Assembly: GCF_016101585.1 (NCBI RefSeq)
Contig: NZ_JACFQG010000005.1
Coordinates: 84,478 to 148,477 of the forward strand
Direction of reading: 5' to 3'
DNA: 64,000 bases
Source of the DNA: Bifidobacterium polysaccharolyticum
Lineage (GTDB): Bacteria; Actinomycetota; Actinomycetes; Actinomycetales; Bifidobacteriaceae
Below, piece by piece: positions 26,838-36,036 of the stretch; positions within the stretch are counted from its first letter, which is position 1; the number at the start of each line of letters is the position of its first letter. Made by a program: the position numbers and the translations under genes. The notes under the pieces are model-generated. The model made no database searches. It was not told the origin of the DNA and saw only the letters and a program-made list of their open reading frames with translations.

Positions 26838-28142
26838 TCAGCGGGCCTGATCCTGCTCCGCCTGCCCCTGTCCGCAAGCCTTCTTGATGGCCGTAGCGAT
26901 GGAGACCGCCGGGTCGTTGTAGGGGATCAGGGTGGACTGGAAGGCATGGTAGAGGTCGGACTTGCCGGGCCAGACCGTGCCGATCACGTGGTTGTCGGCA
27001 TCCAGCTGATGCCACCAGGATCCGCCTTGGTGATCAATCAGATAGTGGTCTACATAGCTGCAGAAGGTGGCGTACCAGTCAGCGTAGGTGGCCTTGCCGG
27101 TGGCTGCGTAGAGAGTGGACGAAGTGTTCAGGGCTTCGGCCAGGGTCCAGTGCATGCGGTCGTGGACCACCGGGCGGCCCTGCCAGTCCGTGGTGTAGAC
27201 CAGGCCTTCGGCCCCGTCGGCGGCCCAGCCATCCTCAACAGCCCTGGCGAACAGGTGCTCGGCTGCCTCGATGTAGCGGCTGCGGTCGGCCTCCCGATCG
27301 AACCTGCTTAGGGCGTACTGGGTGATTAGCCTGGCCCATTCGATTCCGTGGCCCGGCGTGGCCCCGTAAGGCTTGAACTGGTCGGCCTTGTTGTCCTGGT
27401 TGTAGTCCAGGTCGGCCTGCCAGTCGCTGTTGAAATGTTCGGGGATGCGCCACTGGTTGTTCTCAGCCCAGCTGATGACCTGGTCGATGATGCGACCGGC
27501 GCGCTCGCGATAATCCTCCTTGCCGGTGGCATCGGCCACGGCCAGGAAGGCCTCGGTGCTGTGCATGTTGGCGTTGAGCCCCCGGTAGGGGTCCAGACGG
27601 GTGAAGCCGCTGTCCCAGGTGTCGACGGCCAGGCCCTTGTCGTCATCCCAGAAGTAGCGGTTGAAGATCTCCAGCGCCTGATCCAACAGGTCCTGTCCGT
27701 CAGGGTCGCCCGCCAGCATGGCCGAAGAGGCAGCCAGGACTACGAAGGCATGGGTATAGCAAGTCTTGCCGCTCTCGGGCTGGCCCTGCCAGGAGACCGA
27801 GGGGTACCAGCCGCCGTGTTCGTCGTCGTGTAGGTTGCCTTGAAGGGCCTGAACACCGCGGTGGGCCAGCTCCGATGCGCCCGGGTAGCCCAGGAGGCTG
27901 CCGATGGCGTAGACATGGGTCATCCTGCAGGTGATCCAGGTCTGGATTCCCTGCTCGGGGTCGATGCTGCCGTCGTCATTGAGCCAGCCGGCGCCGCCCT
28001 GCTCGGTGGGGAACCCCCGCCCGAAGTCCAGGAAGCCATAGGTTTGCGAGGCCATGAAGATGCGGTTGGCTTCGTTGCCCAGCAGGTATCGGGGATTTGT
28101 GGTGGACGGTGAGACTCCCGAATGGTTCGGTGTGGTGGTCAT
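26838..28142 (-). CDS. AGE-family sugar isomerase/epimerase (YihS/mannose isomerase-like)
   Basis: 434-residue (alpha/alpha)6-barrel. The pattern follows YihS-type aldose-ketose isomerases: TWITCRMTHVYAIG, DPYRGLNANMHSTEAFL, and DLDYNQDNKADQFKPYGATPGHGIEWARL with probable catalytic His265. SDLYH near the C-terminus supplies the second catalytic His (His399). These enzymes interconvert mannose/fructose/glucose or sulfoquinovose/sulfofructose; N-acylglucosamine 2-epimerases share the fold. It is the first gene of the operon with a ROK kinase, nagB and nagA, with AAAGGAG before the start. The linkage to amino-sugar genes makes GlcNAc/ManNAc epimerisation worth testing, but the sequence type leans to mannose isomerase. 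Confidence 0.8.
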   Translation of the reverse strand: MTTTPNHSGVSPSTTNPRYLLGNEANRIFMASQTYGFLDFGRGFPTEQGGAGWLNDDGSIDPEQGIQTWITCRMTHVYAIGSLLGYPGASELAHRGVQALQGNLHDDEHGGWYPSVSWQGQPESGKTCYTHAFVVLAASSAMLAGDPDGQDLLDQALEIFNRYFWDDDKGLAVDTWDSGFTRLDPYRGLNANMHSTEAFLAVADATGKEDYRERAGRIIDQVISWAENNQWRIPEHFNSDWQADLDYNQDNKADQFKPYGATPGHGIEWARLITQYALSRFDREADRSRYIEAAEHLFARAVEDGWAADGAEGLVYTTDWQGRPVVHDRMHWTLAEALNTSSTLYAATGKATYADWYATFCSYVDHYLIDHQGGSWWHQLDADNHVIGTVWPGKSDLYHAFQSTLIPYNDPAVSIATAIKKACGQGQAEQDQAR

Positions 28143-28199
28143 GGCGATCGCTCCTTTGCTCAGCGAGGGGATGCAGCTGTTTCTGGTATCTGTTCACAG

Positions 28200-28219
28200 C
28201 CTAACACGTAATTGTTAGG
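28200..28219. promoter_or_regulatory. Palindromic operator upstream of the AGE-ROK-nagBA operon
   Basis: CCTAACACGTAATTGTTAGG has perfect 7-base arms (CCTAACA/TGTTAGG) around 6 bases. It sits 58 bases upstream of the isomerase start in the divergent region shared with the ROK regulator gene. TTAGGAAACT directly follows the right arm and resembles half-sites of actinobacterial ROK regulators. It is the probable binding site of the adjacent regulator. Confidence 0.6.
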
Positions 28220-28440
28220 AAACTGAACTTTTTACTGGCTGCCCCGTTGTCTTGTCTATGATGCTAGTGCGCAGTCTTGAAAAATGAACCGCTCTGGTGT
28301 CGCAATGACGAGGTCTGAGCCTGCCCGGAAAAGGGCGTTTACAATATAAGATGCAAGTATGGATGGGCGCGGTCACGGGGTTCAAGGCCCAATCCCCACG
28401 GCGGGTCCCCGTCCCCGCATTATTTATCGTCAGGTGAATC

Positions 28441-29559
28441 ATGACCATCAATACCGGCAACCTGTCCAAGGCGTTGCCTGAGTCGGTGCGGCAACACAAC
28501 CGAGCCATCCTGCTTAGGCTGCTCTATCCTGATGTCAGTATGACCAGGGCTGACCTGGCCCGAGCCTCCGGGCTGACCAGGGTCGCCATATCGGACATCG
28601 TGGCCGAGCTGCTGGGTGAGCATCTGCTCATGGAAGTTGGTTATAGCAAATCCACCGGGCCGGGCAAGCGTGGACGGCTATTGCGCATCAATCCCGACGG
28701 GCGAAGCATCCTGGCCCTGGACCTTTCCACTCCTTATGTCTTTAGGGGAGCGGTGCTCAACCTGACCGGACAGGTGGTGGCGCGTGAAGAGATCCCTCTG
28801 ACCACTGACGGCAAGGTTCCCCTGGACTTGGTGGGGGAGTTGTCCGATTCGCTGATGCAACGGGCGGCCCATCCCATCATGGGCATAGGCGTATCTAGTC
28901 CCGGCATCGTCAGTGCTGAAGGCGTGGTGGACGATGCCACCAACCTGGGCTGGGTTCAGACCGACCTGCGCGGCTATCTGCACGAGAAGACAGGCCTGGA
29001 GGTGACGGTCAACAACGATGCCAACAACGAGGTCCTGGCCGAGCGGCAGTTCGGCTCAGGTCAATCCGACCTGCTGCTGGTCCACCTGGGCAACGGAGTC
29101 GGGGCAGGGTTGCTGGTCTCTGGCGAGCTGGTGACCGGTTGCAACCGTGCAGCCGGTGAGATCGGTCATGTAGTGGTGGATCCAACTGGTCCTCAGTGTC
29201 GCTGCGGCAAGCGCGGCTGCCTGGAATCCTTGATTAGCGTTCCCAGGCTGACTGCTGCGATGGATCGGGATCCTGACAATCTGGCAAGCATTCTGCGGCG
29301 GGCTGGTGAACTGCTGGGCCGCGTTCTGACCATGCCCGCCGGCCTTATGGACATTCCTCGCGTGACTGTTCTAGGGGACTCCAGGGTGGTCAACCGCATC
29401 TTCCTGAGCGCCATGGAGAAGACTATGAACGATGCCCTGGCCACTGATTTTCGGCGACCTCTTGTGGTTGACCGCTCGGCCTTGGGGGAGGATGCTGCCT
29501 TGCTCGGGGCCTGCTCCACAGTAGTGGCCGACCTGATTGAGCCTGACGGCACTGTCTGA
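28441..29559 (+). CDS. ROK-family transcriptional regulator (NagC-like)
   Basis: 372 residues. The N-terminal winged helix (ILLRLLYPDVSMTRADLARASGLTRVAISDIVAELL) is followed by a ROK sugar-binding domain with VNNDANNEVLAE, VHLGNGVGAGLLV, GEIGH and the zinc motif CRCGKRGCLE. All expected ROK positions are intact. It is divergent from the amino-sugar operon with a 20-bp palindrome between them, so it most likely represses that operon and responds to GlcNAc-6-P or a related sugar. Confidence 0.9.
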   Translation: MTINTGNLSKALPESVRQHNRAILLRLLYPDVSMTRADLARASGLTRVAISDIVAELLGEHLLMEVGYSKSTGPGKRGRLLRINPDGRSILALDLSTPYVFRGAVLNLTGQVVAREEIPLTTDGKVPLDLVGELSDSLMQRAAHPIMGIGVSSPGIVSAEGVVDDATNLGWVQTDLRGYLHEKTGLEVTVNNDANNEVLAERQFGSGQSDLLLVHLGNGVGAGLLVSGELVTGCNRAAGEIGHVVVDPTGPQCRCGKRGCLESLISVPRLTAAMDRDPDNLASILRRAGELLGRVLTMPAGLMDIPRVTVLGDSRVVNRIFLSAMEKTMNDALATDFRRPLVVDRSALGEDAALLGACSTVVADLIEPDGTV

Positions 29560-29682
29560 AAGTGGGTTGAAGACCTTGCTCGCAACCGTGCTCGGAGTTG
29601 GTGATTCGCGCACATCGCCGAGACCTGCTACCATGGTGACTCGCATGCGGTTGGCCGAGGCCTGACCCCGGTAGCCGGATTT

Positions 29683-29756
29683 GCGGGCGTAGTTCATTGG
29701 TAGAATGGAAGCTTCCCAAGCTTCAGAGGCGGGTCCGATTCCCGTCGCCCGCTCCA
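29683..29756 (+). tRNA. tRNA-Gly (CCC)
   Basis: Acceptor arms GCGGGCG/CGCCCGC, anticodon stem GAAGC/GCTTC enclosing TTCCCAA (anticodon CCC), T-arm GGGTCCGATTCCC, and an encoded CCA end. The 3' side borders an A+T-richer islet. Confidence 0.95.
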
Positions 29757-30002
29757 GTCTGATTTACAAGCGCGTCAATAAAGATTAGAATTTCAAACCT
29801 TTTATATTCGCATATATGAGCTTTTATTGACGTGATCCGGCTTTTTCTGAGATCGCGCCTTATTCCACAGATCTGACATATGGAATATGAGGTGCTTACG
29901 TGGATATTTGTTGGTCATAAGCTTATCAAGTCTGTATATCTCTGCAAAGCGCCTTGTTCCTAAATGGCTTTCGTTGGTTCTCGATAAGAATACTCTTGAA
30001 AA

Positions 30003-30560
30003 TTATTCCTCAGTGACAGACGCGGAAGAATAAATGCCGAAGTCAAGCTTTTGATTATCATTCACGTACTGTCGGCCTAATGCGTCTTTCCACTCAACAT
30101 GAAGTATCTGGCGAGAACGGTTTGATCCTACTAAGAGTTGAACTGCGGTCAAGTGTTGTGCGTCGATAATAATGGTTTCTTCGTCTGGCTTCAGTTTTGG
30201 AAGATTTCGGGCCAGATATTCTACGCCTGCATAGCTTTTTAGACTTATTCCTGGCGAAAGCGAAAATTTGATATCGAGGGCAATGGAACCGCCTACGTTG
30301 GTGAGAAACACCGTATCAAGGGTGCTGCCCTTCATTTTTGCAATGCGAACTATGATGAGCGGCTCCGTTGCGCTGATATGGGCGTTGTACTCTTTATAAG
30401 CGATGATGGCTGCGATAAGGGCGATGAGGAAGGTGCCAAAAGCCCACCACGCCTGCCAGTCGGAGTTGTTGCCGGTAACCCATTGGTAGAGGTATGGAAT
30501 AACGCAAAAGAGGACTGAACCTGCTATTAGGGCAGGTATGGTCCATTTCTTTTGTCTCAT
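30003..30560 (-). CDS. Hypothetical two-helix membrane protein
   Basis: 185 residues, not recognised. Two membrane helices lie near the N-terminus (WTIPALIAGSVLFCVIPYLYQW and WWAFGTFLIALIAAIIAY), followed by a soluble, probably beta-rich domain of about 120 residues. Base composition is clearly richer in A+T than neighbouring genes, and the ribosome site is weak. It stands alone between a tRNA and a gene-poor stretch, consistent with acquired DNA. The regular hydrophobic pattern and the lack of a good opposing frame suggest it is real. Confidence 0.5.
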   Translation of the reverse strand: MRQKKWTIPALIAGSVLFCVIPYLYQWVTGNNSDWQAWWAFGTFLIALIAAIIAYKEYNAHISATEPLIIVRIAKMKGSTLDTVFLTNVGGSIALDIKFSLSPGISLKSYAGVEYLARNLPKLKPDEETIIIDAQHLTAVQLLVGSNRSRQILHVEWKDALGRQYVNDNQKLDFGIYSSASVTEE

Positions 30561-31253
30561 AGCATCAGTTTAAGAGGCATGGCATTTCGTATTTCTTCGT
30601 CAGATAGCTTTTGTCGTTTAGAACTGGAATTCAGCCGTTTCCTTGATTTAAGAGTTTATCCTTCAATTCTGGTCTGTCTTCAAGATCGTTGACTCCTACG
30701 GAATCAAAGATGCCGATGCACATTGGGAAAATCCGTCGTGGAAATTCGACTGATGTTGAGGATGTAATTATAGAAAAGCGTTCAGGTTTGGTGATGTTCA
30801 CTGCTCAGTCGATTAATGTTATGAACTCACTTGCATGTGCAGAGCCGGACGGTTCTCTGCAGTCGGTTGTTAGTGCTAATTCGATACGCTGATTCCCGCT
30901 TTTCTTGTAACCAGGTGCTGACGCGTGAGAAGTTCGAACTGTTCTGCTTGAGCCAAATTATTCGACAATAGCCAATTTGTATTCATTGGAAGTAGTTCAT
31001 AACAGGTTTTATTCGTACCTCGACGTGGCCGAAGTCATGCGTGTGCTTTTCGGTATTTGCAGGACCACGTCGAGTTATAGCCGGATTTCGTTCTAACTAG
31101 AAAGTCACTTCGTATTTGAGACAGGAGTTGCTACACAGGGCTGTGTCTTTGTTGAACAATATTCCTGAAACTTCCGGAGTGTCGAAGCACGGTGCCTCAG
31201 GCCGGGCAGTGGAAGATGAGGGGGTACAGGGAAGTATGGAAAGGACGGCCATC
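30561..31253. other. Gene-poor A+T-richer stretch
   Basis: About 690 bases with no gene I can support. A 67-codon frame at 30689-30892 has no convincing ribosome site or family. The only structure seen is a perfect inverted repeat at 31019-31074, listed separately. Confidence 0.6.
31019..31074. repeat. 10-bp perfect inverted repeat
   Basis: CTCGACGTGG (31019-31028) and CCACGTCGAG (31065-31074) flank 36 bases. There is no U-tract. It could be an operator pair, a recombination site or an RNA hairpin; no function can be assigned. Confidence 0.6.
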
Positions 31254-31487
31254 ATGGCTGATTATCACGTGCAATACGACGGGGATCGCGATCTCTGGAC
31301 AGTCAAGCGGGCCGGTGCTTCACGCGTCTCTCGCACTTTTGCTACCAAGGCGGAGGCCACCAAGCAGGCCAAGGTCTTTGCAGACCGGTCCGGCGGTGGT
31401 GAGGTCAATATCCATAACAAGGGTGGCAACAAAATCCGCGACAAGCGCACCATAGGCAAGAAGGATCCTCGAGACATCAAGGGCTGA
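31254..31487 (+). CDS. DUF2188 domain protein
   Basis: 77 residues. The pattern YHVQYDGDRDLWTVKRAG, a TKAEATKQAK helix, GGGEVNIHNKGGNKIRDKRT and a DPRDIKG end is that of DUF2188 proteins, small proteins of unknown function. The start is chosen at MADYH because AAGGA lies upstream; an ATG 18 bases earlier is possible. The protein is basic. The gene is alone. Confidence 0.75.
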   Translation: MADYHVQYDGDRDLWTVKRAGASRVSRTFATKAEATKQAKVFADRSGGGEVNIHNKGGNKIRDKRTIGKKDPRDIKG

Positions 31488-31691
31488 ACGCCAACTGAGC
31501 TCTGGGACTTTTCGCTATCATCGGGCCTGTGCTGGTGCCGAACGTCGCGGCGATAAGTAACTATGCGGTTCTGACTAGGCCCATCTATCAGCCCGGCAGG
31601 ATGTTGGGATGGTGAAGCATTGGCCGGAGTCGCTAGTCTGTATGTGTCCGTCCCCATAGACTGAAACCAACCGTGAAAGGTGGCGAAGTCG

Positions 31692-32501
31692 ATGGCCGAT
31701 GGATTCAACCAGCTGGATCAGCGGCTGGCGGACAGCGGGTATGACGAGGGTCTGCCAGCCTCCTACCCTCCCCACCCCGGTATGGACGAGCGTCCTATTC
31801 AGATAGCCCATGCCAACATCTGGAGTCGGTTTGCGGCAGTCACAGGATTGGTGTCAGCTCTTGCGGGCGCGGCCTTGCTGGCCCATGCCATTGCCCCCTC
31901 CAGGCTGGGAGTCATAGGTCAGGTGGGCATTTCGGCCTGGGTGGGTGTCTCCGTCGCTTTTGCACTGTTGACCGTAATCCTGGTCGTCATAGCCCGTCAT
32001 TCCGGACCAGTCCCGAACCGGCCATCAGTAGGCTCGGCGGGTATTATTCTTTTGATTTGTGGAATGCTCTTGACAGTGGCAGGTCTGCTTATTGCCAACT
32101 CTTCTCCCAAGGGCATCATCAAGGCTCCTGCGCGTGACGAAGCGCCCATCAGCTCGCCCCAGGCCATGACCGGCGGTATTGATAAGGCTGCCGGCCAGTG
32201 CGCTTCAGGTTGGCATGACATCGGCTTGGACGGGTATGTGGGCATCTCCCAAGCCCGGTATTGCACGGATACGACCATGGCCTACGTGGTCTTCGACAAC
32301 GATTCAGCGGCATCCTTGGCCAAAGGGCCTATCCGCGCTCGCGTGCCTGACCTGATCTCCCGCTATGGAGGCGGGTTGCAGCCCCAGGATCTATGGCTGC
32401 TGACCGGCAAGCGTTGGATGGTGGTGGGCAGCAAGGCCCAGGTGACCGGACTGCAGAGCCAGTGGGGTGGCCAGGCCGAGCCACTCATAAGTCAGCATTG
32501 A
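31692..32501 (+). CDS. Hypothetical membrane protein
   Basis: About 269 residues, family not recognised. After a hydrophilic N-terminus come three membrane helices (residues about 50-75, 80-105 and 118-138), then an extracytoplasmic domain of about 130 residues with two Cys (QCASGWHD and ARYCTDT) that could form a disulfide. The start ATG follows AAAGGTGG; a GTG four codons earlier is possible. It is immediately upstream of the hydrolase gene and may share its transcript. Confidence 0.65.
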   Translation: MADGFNQLDQRLADSGYDEGLPASYPPHPGMDERPIQIAHANIWSRFAAVTGLVSALAGAALLAHAIAPSRLGVIGQVGISAWVGVSVAFALLTVILVVIARHSGPVPNRPSVGSAGIILLICGMLLTVAGLLIANSSPKGIIKAPARDEAPISSPQAMTGGIDKAAGQCASGWHDIGLDGYVGISQARYCTDTTMAYVVFDNDSAASLAKGPIRARVPDLISRYGGGLQPQDLWLLTGKRWMVVGSKAQVTGLQSQWGGQAEPLISQH

Positions 32502-32523
32502 ATGACCGGGCCGGTCGACTATC

Positions 32524-33288
32524 GTGGCAGATATGGATCAAGCACAAAAGGATAACGGCGGATTGGTGGGTCAGCCCTCCACGGTGGTGCCCGGACGTTT
32601 TGGGCAGGAGCTCAAGGTCGAGCAGGTCCTTTGGTCCCGCAAGCAGGGCACAGCCAACCCCTCGCGGCCCATTTTTGTACTCATGCACGGTTGGGGCTCC
32701 AATGAGGAGGACATGGCTGACCTGATGCGCTACGTGGCTCCTTACAACGACTACGCCTCCTTGCGGGCACCCATGGTGGTGCCTGGCAGCGAGCGCGGCA
32801 TGTTCGGCCCGGGCTACACCTGGTTCCACGATATGCGCCCCGAGCAGGAGGATCTGGATCGGGATGGCTATGCAGCAGCTCGGGCTGTGGACGCCTGGGT
32901 TTCAGCCAACATCCCCGAGGACCGACCTGTGGTGGCCATGGGCTTCTCCCAGGGAGCCATGCTGGCTGTTCATCTGCTTCGGGTTAACCCTGAGCGCTAC
33001 CGAGCCTCCATATGCCTATCCGGGTTCCTGGCTCCAGGCCTGGTGCCCGGTACTGCTCCCGCGGATGAGCGCCTTGCTGGCTTGAACAAGCCGGTCTTTC
33101 TGGGCTTCGGTTCGGATGACACCACGGTGCCCAAGTACGAATTCCGTGCCCTGGCCGCCTGGCTGGACGAGCACGTATGGCTGCACACCACCGAGTACGA
33201 CCACCTGGAACATGCCGTCGACATGCGCGAGATGAACGACCTTCGCCAGTGGCTGGGCGAGATCGACGTGACCTCGGGCCTTATGTAG
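32524..33288 (+). CDS. Alpha/beta hydrolase, phospholipase/carboxylesterase family
   Basis: 254 residues with an alpha/beta-hydrolase triad. The nucleophile is Ser142 in GFSQG, the acid is near Asp198 in FGSDDTTVP, and the base is the His in YDHLEHAVD. The oxyanion region is LMHGWGSNEED. This matches small cytosolic esterases (abhydrolase_2). There is no signal peptide. The substrate is unknown. The start is GTG, with an ATG three codons later. It converges closely on the antiporter gene (6 bases between stops). Confidence 0.85.
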   Translation: MADMDQAQKDNGGLVGQPSTVVPGRFGQELKVEQVLWSRKQGTANPSRPIFVLMHGWGSNEEDMADLMRYVAPYNDYASLRAPMVVPGSERGMFGPGYTWFHDMRPEQEDLDRDGYAAARAVDAWVSANIPEDRPVVAMGFSQGAMLAVHLLRVNPERYRASICLSGFLAPGLVPGTAPADERLAGLNKPVFLGFGSDDTTVPKYEFRALAAWLDEHVWLHTTEYDHLEHAVDMREMNDLRQWLGEIDVTSGLM

Positions 33289-33294
33289 ATCGGC

Positions 33295-35526
33295 TCACAG
33301 GGCCGAGTCGGCATCGACCTGCATGACGTAGACATTGCGGCGCATCTTCCTGGCTGTCGTACGCGAGATTTCCCCGGATTCGACCATGTCCTGGATTTGG
33401 CTCAGTTCGATGGCGTAGCCCTCGCGCTTGGTCTCCTCCAGCTGATCCCTGATGGCAGGTATGCCCGCGTATTCGGTCTTTCCCTCCGCCGAGGATTCGA
33501 TCATTTGGTGGTTGATGATGGTGTTCAACAGGTCCTCGGTCTTGAAGCGGCCCTTGCCCAGCTCGGAGTAGAGCTTTTCAATCAGGAAGTGGTTCATCTC
33601 TGCCTGCAGGTGGCGCCCGGCAACGAAGACCTGGTCCTTGTCGATCGGCTGGGTCAGGTGCTTCAGGCGGTGGAACTGGCTGTGCAACAGCCCTCTGAGT
33701 CGTCTGCGAGCCGTATAGGCCCTCCAGCGCAGCTCCCCGCCCCTGTCCAAGTGGAAGAGGGACCCGGATATGGTGGACAGGATCCTGCGGGCGGCCTGTT
33801 CCTGGCTGCGCAGATTCAGCAGTTCCTCCTGGTCGTCTCCCCGTTCACTGCGCCGGTCGATCAGCTGGGCATCGGCATCCCTGTCGGCTACGGTCTCGGC
33901 CTCGGTGCTGGGTTCGGCCTCGGTCTGGTTCCCGGTGGCAGACTGCGTTGATGCGGGTGCCTGTTCTATGCCTGCGTCTTCGCTTCTGAGCCGCTCCTCC
34001 AGCTGATCCTGGGCTTCTTCGATCCGGCTCAGCCGCTCCTCCATATAATCCTGTTCCCACTCCATGGTCTGCACCTGCAGGTCCTGGAAGTCCTTGGGGG
34101 AGTACTGGCCGATCTCTGACTTGAGCTTGGCGATGCGGTGATTGTACTGCTTGATTACCTGCTGGACGGCCAGCCGGTTCTCGTCTGTAATCCTGCTGGA
34201 GAGTTCCCGGACCGTGCCCCTGAGCACCTTGATGGATTTCTCGACCTGCTGGGCCGGTACTTCGCTGCTCTGTGAAGGAGCCAGCAGGGGCAGGGCGAAG
34301 TTGGCCAGCACCAGGGTGACGATGATGACCCCGGCGGCCACGAAGATCAGCTCGCTGCGCATGGGGAAAGCCGACCCGTCGTCGGTCATATAGGGGATGG
34401 TCAGCGCCAGGGAGAGGGTGATGGTTCCCTTTGGGCCGCCGAAGGTCATGACGGCCGCCGACCTCAGGAGCTTGGATGTGATCCGTGGTCTGCTGCCGGT
34501 TTCATAGTCCTTGGTGAAGATTAGGACGCTGGCCGTCCAGAGAAAGCGCAACACGATCACGGTCAGGCAGACCACAGTGATGGTAGCCACCAACATCCAG
34601 TTGCTGACCCGCCGGTCTCGCCAGCTGGTGCCCATGGCTGCCGGCAGCAACATGCCCAGAAGGACGAAGACCGCACCGTTGAGGCTGAAGGAGAGTACCT
34701 TCCAGACGCTGGACGAGACGATGTTGGCCTTGGAGGTATTGGGTCCCACTCCGGTGTGGTCGAAGCGAATCAGCAGTCCGGTGGAGACCACGGCCAGGAT
34801 TCCGGACACATGCAGAATGTTCTGCCCGACCATGTATATCAGGAAGGGAAGGAAGAGCTCCAGCAGGATCCTGGTAGTCGTGGTTTCCCAGCCCAGGCGG
34901 CGGGCCGACTCAAAGAGCCAGTTGATTACAAAGCCCATGATCAGGCCGAAGCCGATGCCACCTACGAATTCAACGAAGAACTCGCCCAGGGCCTGGGGCA
35001 GGGAAAAGGAGCCGGTCACGGTGGCCAGGATGGCGAACTGGAAGCCGATGACGCCGGTGGCGTCGTTGAAGAGCGATTCGCCGGCCAGGATTGAATGTTC
35101 GTCCGGTGTCAGGTCGGCGCTCTCGCCCAGGGACGAAACGGCCACGGCATCGGTGGGTCCCAGGGCTGCGCCCAGGGCCATGGCTGCAGCCAGGGGGAAC
35201 ATGGGCCAGGCGGCATGCAGGATGACGCCCACCATGAGCATGGTCAGAGCAGCCAAGCCAATGGCCAGGGAAAGGGATGATCGCAGCCCCTTGAGCAACT
35301 CCACCTTGTTGATGGTATGGGCCTCGTAGTAGAGCAACGGCGCGATGAAGAGGACCATGAACAGCTGGGGATCCAGCCGCATCCGCGGGAAAATGGGCAG
35401 CAGGGCCATGACTGCGCCCAGAACGATCTGGACCAGGGGGGTGGAGATCCGGGGAACGAATCTGGAGATGAAGGAAGAGACGAGGACGGCAGCAAGTATG
35501 CACAGAATGAGAATGAATGTTTCCAC
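33295..35526 (-). CDS. CPA1-family Na+/H+ antiporter
   Basis: 743 residues. About 12 membrane helices occupy the first ~410 residues, with ion-site motifs GPTDAVAVSS (Asp126) and SLFNDATGVI (Asn154-Asp155) diagnostic of NhaP/CPA1 exchangers. A long cytoplasmic tail (about 430-743) is charged, partly coiled-coil, and includes an acidic Gln/Glu/Thr-rich linker. The GTG at 35526 is chosen because GGAAAGGAAG precedes it; the upstream GTG would place that ribosome site inside the gene. Sodium/proton exchange for pH and salt homeostasis is the expected role. Confidence 0.9.
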   Translation of the reverse strand: METFILILCILAAVLVSSFISRFVPRISTPLVQIVLGAVMALLPIFPRMRLDPQLFMVLFIAPLLYYEAHTINKVELLKGLRSSLSLAIGLAALTMLMVGVILHAAWPMFPLAAAMALGAALGPTDAVAVSSLGESADLTPDEHSILAGESLFNDATGVIGFQFAILATVTGSFSLPQALGEFFVEFVGGIGFGLIMGFVINWLFESARRLGWETTTTRILLELFLPFLIYMVGQNILHVSGILAVVSTGLLIRFDHTGVGPNTSKANIVSSSVWKVLSFSLNGAVFVLLGMLLPAAMGTSWRDRRVSNWMLVATITVVCLTVIVLRFLWTASVLIFTKDYETGSRPRITSKLLRSAAVMTFGGPKGTITLSLALTIPYMTDDGSAFPMRSELIFVAAGVIIVTLVLANFALPLLAPSQSSEVPAQQVEKSIKVLRGTVRELSSRITDENRLAVQQVIKQYNHRIAKLKSEIGQYSPKDFQDLQVQTMEWEQDYMEERLSRIEEAQDQLEERLRSEDAGIEQAPASTQSATGNQTEAEPSTEAETVADRDADAQLIDRRSERGDDQEELLNLRSQEQAARRILSTISGSLFHLDRGGELRWRAYTARRRLRGLLHSQFHRLKHLTQPIDKDQVFVAGRHLQAEMNHFLIEKLYSELGKGRFKTEDLLNTIINHQMIESSAEGKTEYAGIPAIRDQLEETKREGYAIELSQIQDMVESGEISRTTARKMRRNVYVMQVDADSAL

Positions 35527-36036
35527 GGGCTTCCTTTCCGCCACGCAATCCCGGGCGGGCTGCTGCAGGCCCGACTAGCAGGGTTCGTTCGACCAATGAA
35601 GGAATCTCCGAGTGCAGGGTCGCATGAGGATCGACGTCGCATCGTCCATTATACGGAATCACGGTATCCAGGAACAGCATTAATGGCCAATGTGCGCTAA
35701 GTTGACACCTCAAGCCAAAATGGTGGACAGACTGCGCTCGCGATAGGCGAACATTTGTGAAAATCCGGCCCGGGGACTCCTCCTAAGCATATGAAAGGCC
35801 GGCTTAATCGGTATACTCGTCAAGACCGGGAAGGCTCCAAACCTCCCAGAGGTGCACCGCTTGAAGCGGCTGACCATGGAGCCCCATCTCTTGACCCCGG
35901 GGACTCGCGCGCACGCTATTGTTTCCCCGATGCTTTTGGACATCCCCCGGTCCAAAAGGAAGATTGCAAGAAAGACTGCAGAGGGTCGCATGCGGGGACA
36001 AATGACCGATCCGGTTTGGAAAGGCCAGGTTGACCG
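35527..36036. other. Intergenic region between divergent antiporter and P-type ATPase genes
   Basis: About 510 bases with no coding sequence, RNA gene or riboswitch I can support. It should contain the promoters for both divergent genes, but no unambiguous -35/-10 pair stood out. A 93-codon - strand frame here has no ribosome site or family features. Confidence 0.6.

Noticed and set aside
30689..30892. 67-codon + strand frame in the A+T-richer islet
   Set aside because: Non-ATG first codon, no ribosome site, no recognised family; could be a remnant but not supportable as a gene.
35710..35991. 93-codon - strand frame in the antiporter/ATPase intergenic region
   Set aside because: No ribosome site and amino acid use looks random; treated as non-coding.
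35527..36036. yybP-ykoY or other metal riboswitch before the P-type ATPase
   Set aside because: Searched by eye for the conserved loop sequences and paired stems; none found.
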